A stretch of 64,000 nucleotides of DNA from Isoetes taiwanensis (taxonomy: Eukaryota; Streptophyta; Lycopodiopsida; Isoetales; Isoetaceae), in the NCBI GenBank assembly GCA_021234155.1, contig JAJEKV010000001.1, positions 35,510,826 through 35,574,825 of the forward strand, written 5' to 3'. The position numbers and the translations under genes were made by a program. This document shows, piece after piece, positions 36,901 through 52,972 of the stretch. Position 1 is the stretch's first letter; each line of letters begins with the position of its first letter. The notes below the pieces were generated by a model, which had not been told where the DNA came from, ran no database searches, and saw nothing but the letters and a program-made list of their open reading frames with translations.

Positions 36901-38912
36901 CATCAAAGCTTTCAATTCTCCCTTTCATATGGGGTGTTACTATAATTGGCAACAAGGTAACCCTGGATTTTTACACATCCTGTAAGTTTTTCCCTCGTTT
37001 TGGATATGAGAAGAGACATATTCCCAGGTAATTTCGTAAGCTAAGTAACCTGATGTCATTGATATTACAAGTTTGGAGGTTTTTGTTGTTGGGACATACA
37101 TGAACAGAAAAGCATGTTAATTTTTCAGCTGAGGCGATGACTAGCAAGGGACTTGCATTCTAGGTTTAAATTTAAAGCCAACCATTGCTCGTTGGACTTA
37201 AAAACTGATAAATGTTTTGACGATTATGCATGTTGCTGGTCCTAAACTGAAACACAATGTTCCTTGTTGAATCCATTGCGGAGAGTAATGGGCTTAAGGA
37301 AGGTCTGCAGAAAGAATGTGTTGCTGAAAAGAGGGTTGTGATCACTAATTGTTCATTGCAATAATTATGGCTGTGGCGATTTAATATGACTGTACCACTT
37401 CATAAAGTTTTGCAGTTGCACATTAATTATATCGGACATTGGAAAATGCTAGCTTCTAAAGCTCTCTCTTCATGCATGAAATTTCTACAGGAATATGAGA
37501 ATCTGAAGCCCATTTTTGTTACTCTTGCAAAACCGTGCTTTAATGTTTAATGTGTTATATTTATTTTATGAAGTTACTCTTCTCCTGAATGTCTATTTCC
37601 TTTTATGCAAAGCCAAAAAGTTCTATACGTGTTTCTCTTGTCAACCTATTTAATTAAACTTTTTAGTTGTTTTTTGTTCCATGCACCATTCAAGGCAAAA
37701 TCTTTATTTCCATGTTAAACATTGTTGCGGGGTCTTCATAGAGTACATATAACCAAAATGCTTTTTTAATGGCAAATACATTAGCTGCTTCTTAATGTGT
37801 GATTGAAGATATCAAGCTTACCGAAAATGCATTATGATCTTGAATCAGCTTATATATCAACTGCAACTAAATAATGCCACATGATGTTATATGGGTGGCT
37901 TTGCTGCCCTGCAACTAAATAATACCACATGTTATATGGGTGGCTTTGCTGCCTCAAAGTGATTTCTGTACAATATTTTTTTCAATTGTTTTCTAAATGA
38001 CTTTATCAAGGGCAAAGACAAGATTATAACCCCAGCAGACAAACTGGTCCTACTGAGGACAACTATGCATAAAAATGAATCTGAAGGTAAGTATGTCAAA
38101 TCAGTTCTTTCTATTATAAGACAATTTTATTCTGTGTCATCTGCAATATCCATGCCCTTAAAGATAGATGGTCTCCTTCTCTAGATCGAGTATAAAAACC
38201 AGTTACACGTAAGATGAAAAGCCCGTTTTCGCCATTTATACTATGCATCAGGATAGATAGCGAACAGAACTTGCTGGCTAGATCGAGACGTGCCAAATAG
38301 GGTTAACAACCAAGTCCATATCTGCCGAAGTTGCTCACACAAGAAAAAACAATGCTCAATACTCTCAACCCTTTTCTTACATAAAGGACCGAGCTCTGAA
38401 ATCCGATTATGAATTTTATGGACCAGCCTCTTGACTGAGGCATATATGGATCATTTGCCACCACAAAACTACCACTTTGGAACGAAGCAACTTATTCCAT
38501 ACCCATGTTCAAATACTTTTCCATTGTGGTTGAGGAACCTGAAGATGCATCTATTAGACGGAAATTCAAGCAAATTAAATTTGTTAAGTAACATAACGAA
38601 AAAAATTGAAGTTATCAAGGGATTAACTAATGATTAACTAGAATTGATAACTAGAATACATGGCATTGTCTATTATATTAATATTTTGTAGCTCAATGGA
38701 ATTGTTGTTAACCTAAGAGAAGATGAACAATTTACAGGAGAAATAGTTTACATTTCCTAGATGTTTCTTACTTCAAGCAACCACAATGCTTCTATATCTT
38801 TTAAAGAAAGAGTAGTCGAGGCAACAGAGGTGCGGTAAATGTCCTTTTTCTTAAATCACATAAATATTATTAATATTAATGGAATGGTCTAAATTTGGAT
38901 TATTTGGTGCAG
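33901..38912. other. No recognisable gene
   Basis: The only open frames are short. A minus frame at 35494-35697 is acidic and asparagine-rich without a family match; minus frames at 36458-36652 and 36718-36915 are similarly anonymous. T-runs at 33914-33926 and 34972-34983 may be reverse-strand poly(A) tails. A 45-nt tandem duplication lies at 37861-37954 (shared TGCAACTAAATAAT and TATATGGGTGGCTTTGCTGC). Upstream exons of the EF-hand gene could be hidden here but I cannot place them. Confidence 0.45.
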
Positions 38913-42679
<3,767 letters not shown>

Positions 42680-43420
42680 ATAAAATCTTCTTATCCACAA
42701 GCAAATTATTCACTTAAAAATGTGTGCACCATAGAATATAATAATATAATAAACTAGAACAATATTTCTAAGCTCCAGTGGAGGCCAACATATTTATGAG
42801 ATGCATACACCAATATGTAGCACCAAAAAAAAAAAACTAGCAAAAGGCACACTAGAAGGCTTTAGTAAGGTAAAATCAATTAACGCTTGGTAGCAGGTTT
42901 AGGCTACATATGTAAACAAGATAATAATATATTTTCAAGCATTAAGCTTTAGAAATTATGAGTATCAATATTTTATGAAAGAATTTTAGATTGTGATATA
43001 AAAAAAGAAAGATGGATTTAAGATAAAAAAATATTTACGTTAGCTTGCTGGTTATATTGGTCAAAGTAGTCTTATTAGGACTTTGAGTTATTTTGGTAGA
43101 AGTTCGAGCCTCCGTATTTCATAAACGAAAACTTTAGGCAAAGCCGTATAGAGGCTTGATATTCCGTCAAAACCTTAGGAGAACACGTATTTAATAATTG
43201 CCGACTCCCTTATATCTACTAAAATATAAGGATTTCGTTATAGAAAATTAAATAAGGGGGAATCGAGCAGATCTTTAAGATGACAAATTAGGCTACATAA
43301 GAAATACAATGATATTTTACCTGTCATGCAAAGGACATTTACTCTTCATTGCCGACCATAAAATAGTTCAAAATAAAATAGTCCATTTGAAATGTGCCAC
43401 ATATAAAAAGAAGCTATAAT
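42680..43420. other. Downstream flank of the CIB-like gene
   Basis: AT-rich sequence with no recognisable gene. It should include the 3' untranslated region. Confidence 0.4.
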
Positions 43421-43820
43421 GGCACCAGGGCGCGATTGAGGATGAATGTCATGCCCTCGGATCTGCTTGACATTTGCCCATATCAGGAAGGCGATATGTT
43501 CGATTACTAGTGCCTGGCCAGCCGTTGCATCAGTTATTGACTACGGCGTCAGTGGGTTTGTTGGGGTCATACCTCCAGGAGGTTATGGATGCACGGACTC
43601 GTTTGTGCCCTACAGGACGGTATTGAACTGTCCTATTGTGCCAGCATGCTTATTACTGCTAAGGTTTTTCCCTCGAAAACCCTTCGGGGCGGGGGTTTTT
43701 TAATCCTGTCAATAATACGCTTGCTACTCTCTTTTTGTTTGGGTCCCATAGGCCAATTGGTCTCCGTGGACGCTAAAAACCTATTCTATTCTATTATATT
43801 CTATTCATTGCTTCTTTTAA
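43420..43820 (+). mobile_element. Retroelement 3' end with pentamer tail, copy B (plus)
   Basis: A frame starting near 43425 reads GAIEDECHAL, like the C..IEDE.HAL..C finger at the C-terminus of some LINE reverse transcriptases. The final 150 bases match copy A at 39.9-40.06 kb in inverted orientation. The end is CTATTCTATTCTATT with variants (43780-43808), a five-base tail repeat. It is likely a 5'-truncated non-LTR element. The finger match is short, so a SINE is also possible. Confidence 0.5.
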
Positions 43821-44735
43821 ATTCCAGATCAAATTTCATGCATCATTTTCGTACATTCTACAATGTAATTTAAATTCCATGAGTCAATTTGTGTGTTGTG
43901 AAATTGGTTGTTGCAGACAATTATAACAACACGCCAAAAAAGTTTCATCTCATGTAAAACATTGATTAAGCCAATATCTCAAAAGTCAAAACATTTTGGA
44001 TATTAAGATTTTCTAATACCCGATTCTTACACAAATGGGTGACAACCTATTAGAATAGCCAAAAGAAAACTTCCAGAACAAATCTTAGCCTATTTTTTTT
44101 TTCTTATTGCCATTGTGTGATTGAGGTAGTACTTGCTCGTGTGAAAGAAATCTAATTTGTTTGACAATCTATTAATGTAACTTGATATATGATTATAGCC
44201 ATATCTATTTGAAACAATATAAATGTTACCCACCCTGTAAGTGATAATGTTCTTGGTCATGATGGAGAGACACTATGTCATGATGGACATGAGGTACAGC
44301 TATGGCTTTGATAAATGGCTTGCATTATCACTTTGTAAGAGTGGCAATGAAACAGATGAGTAAGTCATATCCAAATAACAAGATGTAAGTCATGTCCAAA
44401 TAACAAGATCGTAAGATAACCAGAGCTATAAATTTGTTTGGATACAGGCATGGGACAATGGTGCTATTGGGATTTGTGTGACAAATTTGTGCTTTTTAAG
44501 AAAATGCTACACTGGAACTTTTACTGGGAATAATGAATACAGTTTCAAGAAAAGCATCTCAGAAGAGTTTAGCATCTTCTAAAATAACACTTTTGCTAAA
44601 ATAGTTCACACATCTTCAGAAGTTTCAGAAGTGATAGAGTCTTGTGACTTGGGCCCTAACAGATCTGCAGGACTCTGACTCTGTGCATCATCCTAATCTT
44701 TTCGACATCATTGTACATATCTTATCATAGAAGAT
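43821..44735. other. No recognisable gene
   Basis: AT-rich intergenic sequence. A short local repeat, AAGTCATATCCAAATAACAAG and a near copy, lies near 44362-44410. Confidence 0.45.
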
Positions 44736-45130
44736 AAGCAAGGTTTATTTAGCTGATCTGCAGACGATGACTTTGGCCTCATGACATTGCAAAGGCAGAT
44801 CATTTGGCTTTGTATGATGAATTACTACCACATATTATTTGTCTCTGTATGATAAATACATTATCCAGGCTCAACGCCCAGTCTGTTCATGTCTATAATG
44901 CACCATGCAAATCCAAGCATTGATAGATTCCTGTGACTTGGGCTCTTAGCAAGGTTTATTTAGCTTGATCTGTAGACGATGACTTTGGCCTCATGACATT
45001 GCAAAGGCAGATCATTTGGCTCTGTATGATGAATTACAACCAAACATCATTTGGCTCTGTATGATGAATGCATTATCCAGGCTCAACGCCTAGCCCGTTC
45101 ATGTCTATAATGCACCATGCAAATCCAAGC
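44736..45130. repeat. Tandem duplication, period about 211 nt
   Basis: 44736-44919 and 44947-45130 share CAAGGTTTATTTAGCT, GACGATGACTTTGGCCTCAT, CATTATCCAGGCTCAACGCC and CACCATGCAAATCCAAGCA. Within each copy a shorter CATTTGGCTCTGTATGATGAAT-like unit is also doubled. Confidence 0.9.
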
Positions 45131-45465
45131 ACACTTGACCTTCATGTGCTCAAAGTGACGATTAGAAAATTGGCTCTAGAATATAGACTCAAGAGGAAAA
45201 TATAAGCCCAAAGATGCTGCAAAGTATCAACCACAAGTGCTTTTGCATAGTATAATGATGTCTTATAGCTTTAAATCTTTTGAATTGATGTACCAAGAAG
45301 CTATAAGTCCAAAGATGCTCTATAGATGTACTTTCTGAAAATTTGTGTGAATTACATAACAATGAGGAGTTATATGTCTGTAGTTTTGCTTTTGATTCCA
45401 GAGATATATTTGTAGTTTTAGCTTTCGATTCCAGACATGCTCCTTATAAGACATACTAACAACCA

Positions 45466-45494
45466 CTAGTTATGGTGCCCAGCGTTGCTGGGCA
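45466..45494 (-). mobile_element. Second Helitron-like 3' terminus (minus strand)
   Basis: On the minus strand an 8-bp hairpin (TGCCCAGC, 3-nt loop, GCTGGGCA; 45476-45494) is followed by 6 bases, CTAG and T. It matches the terminus at 25.3 kb in stem length, loop length, spacing and orientation, with a paired substitution in the stem. The element extends to the right, where a tandem repeat begins 24 bases inside. Confidence 0.6.
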
Positions 45495-45517
45495 TAAGTT
45501 GGGGGAACCTGTAAGTT

Positions 45518-45712
45518 GGGCCTATTCTCACTGCGTTTCTTGGGCCTATTCTCATTGTGTTTCTTAAGTGTTGCGTTTCTTGGGCCTATTCTCATTGTGT
45601 TTCTTAAGTGTTGCCTTTCGTAGTTGATGATGGAAGAAAGTGGAAACTTGGCCTATTCTCATTGTATTTCTTAAGTGTTGCCTTTCGTAGTTGATGGTGG
45701 GAGAAAGTGGAG
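45518..45712. repeat. Subterminal tandem repeats inside the Helitron-like end
   Basis: Four copies of a unit based on GGGCCTATTCTCATTGTGTT, then TCTTAAGTGTTGC. The last two copies have grown by a further 40 bases (CTTTCGTAGTTGATG.TGG and AGAAAGTGG), giving a longer period. Confidence 0.85.
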
Positions 45713-45999
45713 TAATGTTTGTAACATCTAAGTCATATATTCATATTCATGTGTGTTAAATAAAACAAAAAGGCTGTGTTAAATAAAACAGAAACTAAGA
45801 CAAATCAATAATAATTTTTTCAAGTGCTTAAAGTGCTTATTACATATTTGTTTGCATATTTTATTTGTTCATTTTGTCCTAGGAAGCTAGCCTTCTTACT
45901 GTGTCAAATTTGCAATACATCAAATAAATCAACGGTTAAATGTCCTTACCTAACCTCCACAAATTTTATACATTTCTTTTGCTCTAAAAAAAAAGCTTA

Positions 46000-46985
46000 A
46001 TTGTTGGACACGCTTGAGTGCTCCATGCTAAATTAACATTTAACTCAAGATCAAAGCTATTATTATGTACAATGTTTTGCATACATGGATAAATTCTCTC
46101 ATAAAATATTGAACTTGTAGATTTGTTTTGTGTCCATTCACTAATGGGATGTTCGTCCAAGTTAACTGTGCAAAGTCTTTTACCATTATTCCCATAAACT
46201 TGCAATGTTCTAAGACTTTGAATATTCCCTGAACCCATTGAACTTTCACATGATTTCTCGGCCTAAGCAAAATCCACGTTGAATCTTCGCCTGCGCATAG
46301 CTCATCTAAATGCATAGATTGCGGTCCTTTCAAGCTGGGGACTGAATCACGAGGCCAACAATTGGGCAACATATTTAAGTTTACATTAGAGATCTTCAGG
46401 AAGAGCAATTCTGCCTGCTATATTTTCTATCCATTTCTTTCCTTCAGCCTACATTTTCAAGCTGGATTGCACGTTTGCAGTGAGCTTCATGCATTAAATA
46501 CAAAGGGAAAAGAGGCCAGCACATTTAAAGGCACTTTTGTAGTTTTTCCCATTGCTAACCTGCAAACCATTCTATCAATTAATGGTGCTACCACTGTATG
46601 AGTTTATCAAACCACTTTACCAATTAATGATGTTACCTTTGTATGGTGCTTAGTTTACGCTATATCAATACAGGAATAAGAACAATAATAATATCATTCC
46701 AGGTTGACAACCCCAATTGTTGGCTGTTATTAAACCCTCGTATCTAGAGGGGTGTGGATAGAGGTAGGCATGCATAGCAAAATCACAAATGAGGCTTATG
46801 TCAAGCATAGGTTTATACCTTCTGTCCTGAGAGATATTTAGACCCAAATCGAGTTCTTTCAAAGCAGCCAAGAGGTCTGCAAATTTATTTTCAAACTGAG
46901 ATGCATCTTTTGTATCTTTCTCAATGGCTCCGTTGTAAAGTCCTGCTGCAGTGCAACAATGCATGAATAAAACACAACGCATGAA
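46000..46985 (-). pseudogene. Possible LRR remnant of a resistance-type protein
   Basis: Minus frames give LKISNVNLNMLP, SVPSLKGPQSMHLDELCAGE and, one frame over, GNIQSLRTLQVYGNNGK and NLDEHPISEW, a degenerate L..L.....L spacing as in NB-LRR leucine-rich repeats. A further minus frame (46665-46982) contains FADLLAALKELDLGLNIS. Frames change and stops occur. No NB-ARC motif (P-loop, GLPL) was found in the window, so the family assignment rests on weak repeats only. Confidence 0.3.
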
Positions 46986-48780
46986 TGGTGCATAATGTGT
47001 ATGAAAGCAAAAGAAAATTCAAACAAATGTAGAAATCATTTGACTTATTTGGCTCATCCTGCTGCATCCTCGCCTAGAATGAACAGCCCATTTGCTTTGC
47101 CAGGAGAAAAAGACAGAAATTGTTTGAGAAGAAAAGAATAGGAAGCAAAGCATACATGCCTTTTGAGCACAACATTCAACTATCTCTGTTAGTGTTAGCA
47201 GTAGCTACTACTTGGACACTGGTTTTCTTGGTTTCTCACTATTGCTACTACTACTACTACTACGAAATTTAAGAGATAAAAATGGAATGACTTCATACCT
47301 ATTTCTCACCAGCGGATGTTGCAAAATGGATTGCTCCAAAAACGCGCTCTGATTCAAAAGCAGCTGAAAGAAGATGATTAGCTTCTTTGCAAGAAATCAA
47401 GCTTTTAAGACAAATATATCACGAAGGAACAAAGTTTAGGGAGTCTTACCAAGCGCCCAACAACTGCAGCAGAAGTAAATTTCCATCATAAAAAGTAAGC
47501 CTTCATAAAAGAAGGCAGCGTTCATTTTTGGAGAAGGCAGCAGGAGGTCGTTTTTGGAACAGGCAGCAGGACGTCGACCATTCTAAAGCTCCCTTTGCAG
47601 TGATGTTACATTTGATATCCAGAAAATAGGCAGAAGAAGAAAATAGGCAGAGAAGAAGAGGAACAAAATCGGAATGAATACAAACAACCCCGGCTGTATT
47701 ACTTGCCATAGCCTACACGAAAGGATCTGTATACAAAAGGATCGGACTGGGAAAAGAGGGGATGGTCTCACTGGGCATGCATCGAAACCCTAAATTAGTT
47801 TAATGGCACCATTCAAAATCCTCTCCATTCAATCTCGGCGTGACTGAATCCTAGCCACCGAAATTAGGGCGTGATTGAAAACGGACACACAAGATAACAT
47901 TATAATATAAGATATGTGGCATAAAGATGGACCAAGCTACTTTCTAAAACAATGACACACGGCGTTCCTCTTTTAAATTTATTGAATGGCTGCCAGAAGA
48001 TCTAAGAATATGAACTATGATGATATCTTCTTGAACTATTTTAGAAAATATAAGTGTTCTTATTGTCAGAGGAGGCCCAGCTGTCAAAATCATGGCATAA
48101 GTTTAATATTAAGAACTGCCTGCCTGCATCACCTAACTTGTAGTGTATATTTTATATTAATCTATCGACGTATCTGCTTTTTGATCTCTTCAAGATATAG
48201 AACCAATATACACAATTAGACATTATGTTTGCACACATTTTTTAAGGGACAAATGGTATATAACAATAAAGAATCATACAACAGAAGACTCACATTATTA
48301 ATCACACACCCAGGCTCACAACACTGCTATCTAATCTATTAATCCAACTACACATTTTTTTTTAGCATGCCATGTTCTGGATCCTCTTCTCCTGTGAGAA
48401 AGGGGGATATATTTTATCAAGCAGCACTTAAAAAAAAGAACTATGTAGGCTAAATCATTGTTGCCCACACTCTTCGTTTGGTGGGCATGAAAACAGGCAG
48501 TTTGGGATCTAAGACATTTAGTCAACACGGTATCTAAACCTACAGAATAATTCAAGGTTTCCTCATCATGGATTGCCATGATGCCCCATTTTTGAATCAC
48601 TAAAAACCCTATCACAGCAAGGAAGGAATCGATGTCCACCCAAAAGGAGGCTATTACGATTACTCTATTTGCACATAAGGTGAATATGAGAACTAATGAA
48701 TCACAAAGTAGCAATGCTTTAGGAACCAAGAAATGCTTAAGCGGTTGCAAATATGCAAGTATACCTTTATTTTCCAATCG
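46986..48780. other. No recognisable gene
   Basis: The minus open frame ending at 48331 is real kinase relic only in its first part (above 48.78 kb); downstream of that it is chance coding. A nearby duplication (GCAGGAGGTCGTTTTTGGA and GCAGCAGGACGTCG, near 47530-47580) is minor. Confidence 0.4.
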
Positions 48781-48784
48781 TTTT

Positions 48785-49440
48785 GGGTGTGCAAGAAGTG
48801 TCTCTAAAAAGAGCCAATGATGAAGATGGGAAGTCCTTGTAGTTTTCGATGTAATACATCCTTTGTAAGTTCTTTGAGGAGTCTGAACATAGTTGCATGG
48901 GGAAGTTTGGATTTTTTCCAATATTCTTGATGGAGAACCACGAGCTTAAAAATCTTATCATTTTGCTCCACCTATCAATATATCATGAATTATTGGTCAT
49001 TCAAAATATATGGAGCTTATAAAATCAAATGCAATAGTAGTTTTAACTAAGATTACGGAATTCCGGGCTTATCACAATTAAACACTTTGTGTACATCGTC
49101 TTATTTATTAAAAGCGGCAATATCTAGAAAAGAAAGTACCTCGAGTTCTTCACGGCATTATAGGTTTGCCGCAAAGCGATTCGGCCAAAATACATCCGGT
49201 GCTCCAAAGGTCAGCGGCAACACCATACTCCGTTTACTTAGAGTAATAGTTGGAGAGGTCGATACCAAAGTGTAACAACATGGCTTGTTAGGGGCTGCCT
49301 TTGGTTAGAGTAGAAAAATGTTGCTAGGCCAAAATCTGCTATCTTTAAGTTGCTGAATTGTCTAACAACGAGGTTTGAACCCTTTATATCACGAATAGCG
49401 ATAAGCGTAGTTGATATGGCGAATAGGAGCTAACCTTATC
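48785..49440 (-). pseudogene. CDKC-like Ser/Thr kinase fragment with a retained intron
   Basis: Reading the minus strand from 49400: AIRDIKGSNLV (the HRDIKGSN catalytic loop, with His replaced and the preceding residues lost), LKIADFGLAT (DFG), QRQPLTS and VVTLWYRP (activation segment), then AADLWSTGCILAE and GKPIMP. A GT...AG intron at 48972-49139 follows, then VEQ.DKIFKL, EYWKKSKLPHATMF and, after shifts, ENYKDFPSSSLAL and ETLLA. This order is typical of plant CDKC/CDK12-like kinases that act on RNA polymerase II or related targets. Stops and frameshifts break it, and the N-lobe is absent. Retention of an intron shows it arose from genomic DNA and not by retroposition. Confidence 0.8.
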
Positions 49441-50184
49441 CTTCCTCACTGCACGAAGATTAGAGATGATAATTTAGTGGCATCTATTTGCAGTGGCCAG
49501 AAGAAAACGTAAGAAGAGGATCATTTTCGATAGGAACCAATATCATAAACTTACCATGAAGGATGCACTTAAAAACAGTAGCAATTTGCGCGGACGGAGA
49601 GGAAGAAAATGTAAAGAGATCATTTTCAAAAGACCCGAGCTCAAATGCTCGATATAATCAGTTGCATATTATTCATGGGTAGTCATATTTTTTGAAGCGG
49701 GGCACCATTGTTTGACCCCTCATTTATCCTATCTGTTTTACGTAGTTAGGAAATGTAAGTATCGGATGAGAAAGTAGCGGTGTGTATCTAGAGAAGAAGT
49801 TTTCTGATGGTTTTGCGTTAGAAGTGAACCATACCTCTCAAAATGCAAGAAATCCAAAAGGTAAATGGAAAACCAAATGCCTCTGCTGACTGAATGTTGT
49901 TGTGAGCATGCTGCATTTTCTTCACAAATGCACAAATAGTAAACATGGCATCTGCTCCTACCTGGTTGAGACTTAGGCATCCACAGGCTGCATAAGAGTT
50001 TAGAAGATGGCAGACAAGTGAGTAGCTAGGCAGCAAAAGTATGTAGGGAGAGACTCTGCACAACAATTTCAATTCACAGCAGACATGGAATAGCTAGGCT
50101 ACAAAGAAGAAACAAATACCAAATTCTTTTTGCAAAATAATTAAAAGGCGTGATCGAACCATGTAAACCATAGCCTTTCCCAGC
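49441..50184. other. No recognisable gene
   Basis: It lies between the kinase relic and the LRR gene. A block similar to GAGGAAGAAAA.GTAA.GAGATCATTTTC is present twice near 49498-49530 and 49600-49630. Confidence 0.4.
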
Positions 50185-51593
50185 ATGGAAAATACCGTCC
50201 TTTTTGTGCTTCTATTGATATGTTATAATATTCATTTTCATGCAGCGGCACTTGATCTGAAACTGCAGCAGGATGCAGAGGTTTTGTTATCTTTCAAGGA
50301 AGGCATAACAGAGGACCCTTTGGGTGCCCTCACGGATTGGAGCTCTAATAACTCTGCCAGTGTATGCAGCTGGGCAGGGGTAACATGCAAATCTGATAGA
50401 GTTGTGAATTTGGCACTGCCAGACATGGGCCTAGTCGGCTCTCTTGGGCAAGCAATTGGGCACCTCTCATCTCTACAATATCTGCACCTTGGTCGCAACA
50501 AATTGAAGGGCACCATTCCTTCCACCATTGGTAGCCTTGGGAGTTTACAGTTTCTAGATATGTCATCCAACCATCTGAGCGGATATATTCCTTCTTCTCT
50601 TGCCACTTGTTCATCTCTTGTAGAAATTGTTTTAGACAATAACCATTTGACTGGTCAAGTCCCAGAGGCCTTTGGAAATCTCCCTATTTGAAGGTTTTAT
50701 CCGTGTATGAGAACAGTCTGACAGGAGCTATTCCAGCTTCCTTGAGCAATTTTTCCCTTCTGTCCCATTTGAGGCTCAATGATAATCAGTTGACAGGTGA
50801 AATTCCTTCAGAGCTAGGGAATTTGATGAACTTGAACACTCTAGACATGTCCTATAACAATCTTAATGGAAGTATTCCCACTTCTTTTGGTAACTTGTCA
50901 TCTCTCACAAACCTATGGTTAGGTAACAACCCTTTGCTCGGTGGTACAATTCTAAGGGAATTAGGAAAGCTGAAGCATCTTCAACGTCTTTCTTTATATG
51001 GATCTAACAAATTGACAGGACCTCTTCCAGCAAACCTTGCAAACTGCACTGAGCTGGTATGGGTGGATGCTAATGGAAGTAACGGACTCAGTGGTCCTTT
51101 CCCTTACTTTCTTATCAAGCTGCCTTATATGAGAACAATAGGATTGAATGGCTATGATGCAGCAATGCAACGGTTCCCTTTAGAAATTTGGAATATGACA
51201 CATCTTACAGATTTGAACATACAAAATTGTGGCCTTACTGGTGGCAAGATTCTTGAAGGTGTTGGAAACATGAAATCCCTCTGGGCGCTAGAATTGGATG
51301 GTAATTCTTTTGCAGGCAAAAACATACCAGAAGAGTTGGGCAACTGTGACAGCCTTCAGTGCCTGATGCTTAGTTACTGTAAGTTGGAAGGTAATGTGCC
51401 TTCTTCTCTAGGAAAGCTTTGGCAACTAAGCTCGCTTTACTTGGCAAATAACATGCTTAGTGGGAGTATCCCAGAATCATTACGGAATTGTACCAGCTTC
51501 CACAGAGATACTACAGACATTTTCAAACTGCAGTTATGTTGGCTGAAAGACAATCCTTATATACCATCTCACAGGCAAGTTTTGTGCATCTAG
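50185..51593 (+). pseudogene. LRR receptor-like protein, frameshifted and truncated
   Basis: The first frame (50185-50691) has a signal peptide (MENTVLFVLLLICYNIHF), an LRRNT_2 cap (LLSFKEGITEDPLGALTDW, then CSWAGVTC) and LRRs of the plant type (LQYLHLGRNKLKGTIPSTIG). It stops right after AFGNLP. The next frame resumes with LKVLSVYENSLTGAIP, so one base has been lost or gained near 50680-50690. It runs on with about ten more LRRs to LRNCTS near 51500, after which similarity ends and a stop follows at 51591. No transmembrane segment or kinase was found in the following 1.5 kb. Intact relatives are LRR-RLKs of the LRR XI/XII type, acting at the cell surface in development or immunity. Confidence 0.85.
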
Positions 51594-52680
51594 TGACAAA
51601 AAGATTTTCATGGCAAATCACAATGAAGAATGGATTTACTTACATGATTGCTGCATGTCGGAAACACTTGAATCACGCGCATTTATAGCTAGTACCATAG
51701 GCAGTGGACCGTAACATGGCTCCCTATGTGATGAAAGAACCAAATGGCTCAGTCTTTGGAACTTCAAAAACCATATTCCCTGGCCATTGCACAAACCAAA
51801 CGGCGAAACCCTACTCACCAAAATCGGCCCAAAAAACAAATTTGTTATAATCAGCAAATGTCGACATGCAGCTCCATTAGGATTAGGATTGGAAGAAGCA
51901 GAAGCTCTTCATCACTCCATGACGAATTAGAAATCCCAATAAAGATATCCACATGAATGCCACGCGACTGCATGCAGTTTTCTCCATGTTGGCCTTTCGA
52001 CCAGATAAGGAGTGGAAATCGAAGAAGAAAAAATGATAATAGAATTCTCTAAGATTTTTGTATATCGGCAAGTTTTTCCGGCGGCCAAAATACCTCAAAA
52101 TCATAGGAAATCACTTAAAAAAAAATTCCAAAAAGATTTCTAGTCAGACCTGAAAATCCCAAATTAACAAGATTGATTGATTATTAACCATATTGCTATC
52201 CATATTGCTCTGGGATTAGAGGGCAGCAAGAGTTTTGGGCATGAACTAGCAAACAATTTTCAGCTTGTAATAGAAGACCTATATTAACAGGTGACTAAAG
52301 AAAATATACCCTTCTAACTAAGAGATGTACAAATTTACGATGACACGAAGGCTCTTCAGCATGACCTAAAAGGCTCTTTCTATGTGTAAAAGCATTTGAA
52401 AAGAAAAATAGCCCGGAGTTTCTGGGTCATCTTTTTAGACATGGTGCACCATAGCACATCAAGCCATGCAAGAACAAATTCTGCTATCTTAATCTGCGTC
52501 TCTATCTCTTAGCTGAATCGGATGAGAAAATAGTGGCTAGATATAATAGACCTTAAAGTCGTATTTAATTAAAGTGGGACTCATTCCATTCCCATTTTTT
52601 TTCGGAACCGGTTAATTTACATAAAAGTAGCACCCGAGCCGAAAACTATCCTTAATTGAATTTTTGAATAAAACTTCGAA
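51594..52680. other. No recognisable gene
   Basis: I searched for the missing transmembrane and kinase parts of the LRR gene on both strands and did not see them. The sequence is AT-rich and anonymous. Confidence 0.45.
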
Positions 52681-52972
52681 TCAGAAACGTCTGCTTGGTT
52701 TTCCCAGGTTCGCGAGTCGAGAACAAAAACAATGCAACTGAAACAAAGGAAATTCATTAAAGTTTGAAACCAAAGATGTAGTTGAAAAAGAATTTTTATT
52801 AATAAATTGAGCAGATCGATGTATTTTACATGGGACCTTGAGAACCATGGCGGTCTTCTTTGTCACTCTGATCACATCATCTTGGTAGGTGGTCCACCTT
52901 AGGGGATTAACTTGTGGCTTCTTCATGCCCGTCTGTAAGCCTTGGGGGGCAACCTGAAGAGTTTGGAATGCC

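Noticed and set aside
48331-48780. Lower half of a 196-codon minus open frame
   Set aside because: Kinase similarity stops near 48785; beyond that the frame is hydrophobic chance coding.
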